Origin: Xylaria sp. FL1777
Lineage: Eukaryota; Ascomycota; Sordariomycetes; Xylariales; Xylariaceae
DNA: 29,066 bases
Assembly: GCA_022578965.1 (NCBI GenBank)
Contig: MU400876.1
Coordinates: 1-29,066, forward strand
Reading direction: 5' to 3'
The position numbers and the translations under genes are program-made. The notes beneath the pieces were generated by a model. That model was not told the origin of the DNA, did not search any database, and saw nothing but the letters and a program-made list of their open reading frames with translations. How positions within the stretch are numbered: position 1 is the stretch's first letter; every line of letters starts with the position of its first letter. Of this stretch, positions 28,959 through 29,066 are shown one piece after another.

Positions 28959-29066
28959 ATAATTATTATAAAAAAAAAATGGATATATTAATTAACATGT
29001 TTGTGTTAGTATTTTTTGTTTTTTGGCGAATATACATGCGTTTTTGGGTATTCCTAACTAGATTGG
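28955..29066. other. Start of a second AT-rich block
   Basis: Composition turns strongly AT-rich again after the A run, although a few GC bases reappear near the end. Too little is visible to say whether this is a RIP-like block like the one at the left edge. Confidence 0.4.

Noticed and set aside
1..29066. tRNA, rRNA, LTR retrotransposon or DNA transposon genes
   Set aside because: I looked for B-box-like GGTTCGAATCC motifs, terminal repeats, and reverse transcriptase or transposase motifs and saw nothing convincing. A tool-based search (tRNAscan, Infernal, RepeatMasker) would be needed to exclude them.

Overview
The window looks like genomic DNA of a filamentous ascomycete (Pezizomycotina). 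The evidence is short introns of about 50-90 bases with GTAAGT/GTATGA-type donors and CTAAC/CTAAT branch sites, fungal STAND (NLR-like) and HET-domain genes, a fungal 2EXR-domain gene, an ascomycete-type TFIIB, and an extremely AT-rich, CpG-free flank of the kind left by repeat-induced point mutation (RIP). I cannot name the species. A Sordariomycete or Leotiomycete is a guess.

Layout. Bases 1-1115 are AT-rich DNA with two minisatellites. Bases 2103-5723 (+) hold a seven-exon NACHT-ankyrin STAND gene, followed by a decayed, frameshifted ankyrin remnant (about 5801-5933). Bases 6652-9689 (+) hold a second, two-exon STAND gene with a different N-terminal domain and no ankyrin repeats. Bases 9690-12388 have no recognisable gene. 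Bases 12389-14827 (-) hold a single-exon coiled-coil / PD-(D/E)xK nuclease-like / kinase-like gene. Bases 15304-15800 are a G-rich 17-bp minisatellite containing an assembly gap and an orientation switch. Bases 17692-18571 (+) hold a five-exon secreted LPMO-like protein. Bases 19081-21507 (-) hold a HET-domain gene that appears broken by a one-base frameshift. Bases 22470-23372 (+) encode a 2EXR-domain protein. Bases 25150-26268 (-) encode TFIIB, and 27220-27825 (-) a single-pass membrane protein. A 37-A tract at 28918-28954 leads back into AT-rich sequence.

How the genes fit together. The left 21 kb is accessory in character: two STAND receptors in tandem, a nuclease-kinase protein of the Crinkler/CR-effector type, and a HET (cell-death) gene. 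Families like these act in fungal self/non-self recognition and programmed cell death. The right 7 kb (TFIIB and neighbours) looks like ordinary conserved chromosome. That the left genes work as one system is an inference from proximity and family membership only. Exon structures were worked out by hand from splice signals and reading phase. In the two STAND genes and the LPMO gene the spliced lengths come out as whole codons.
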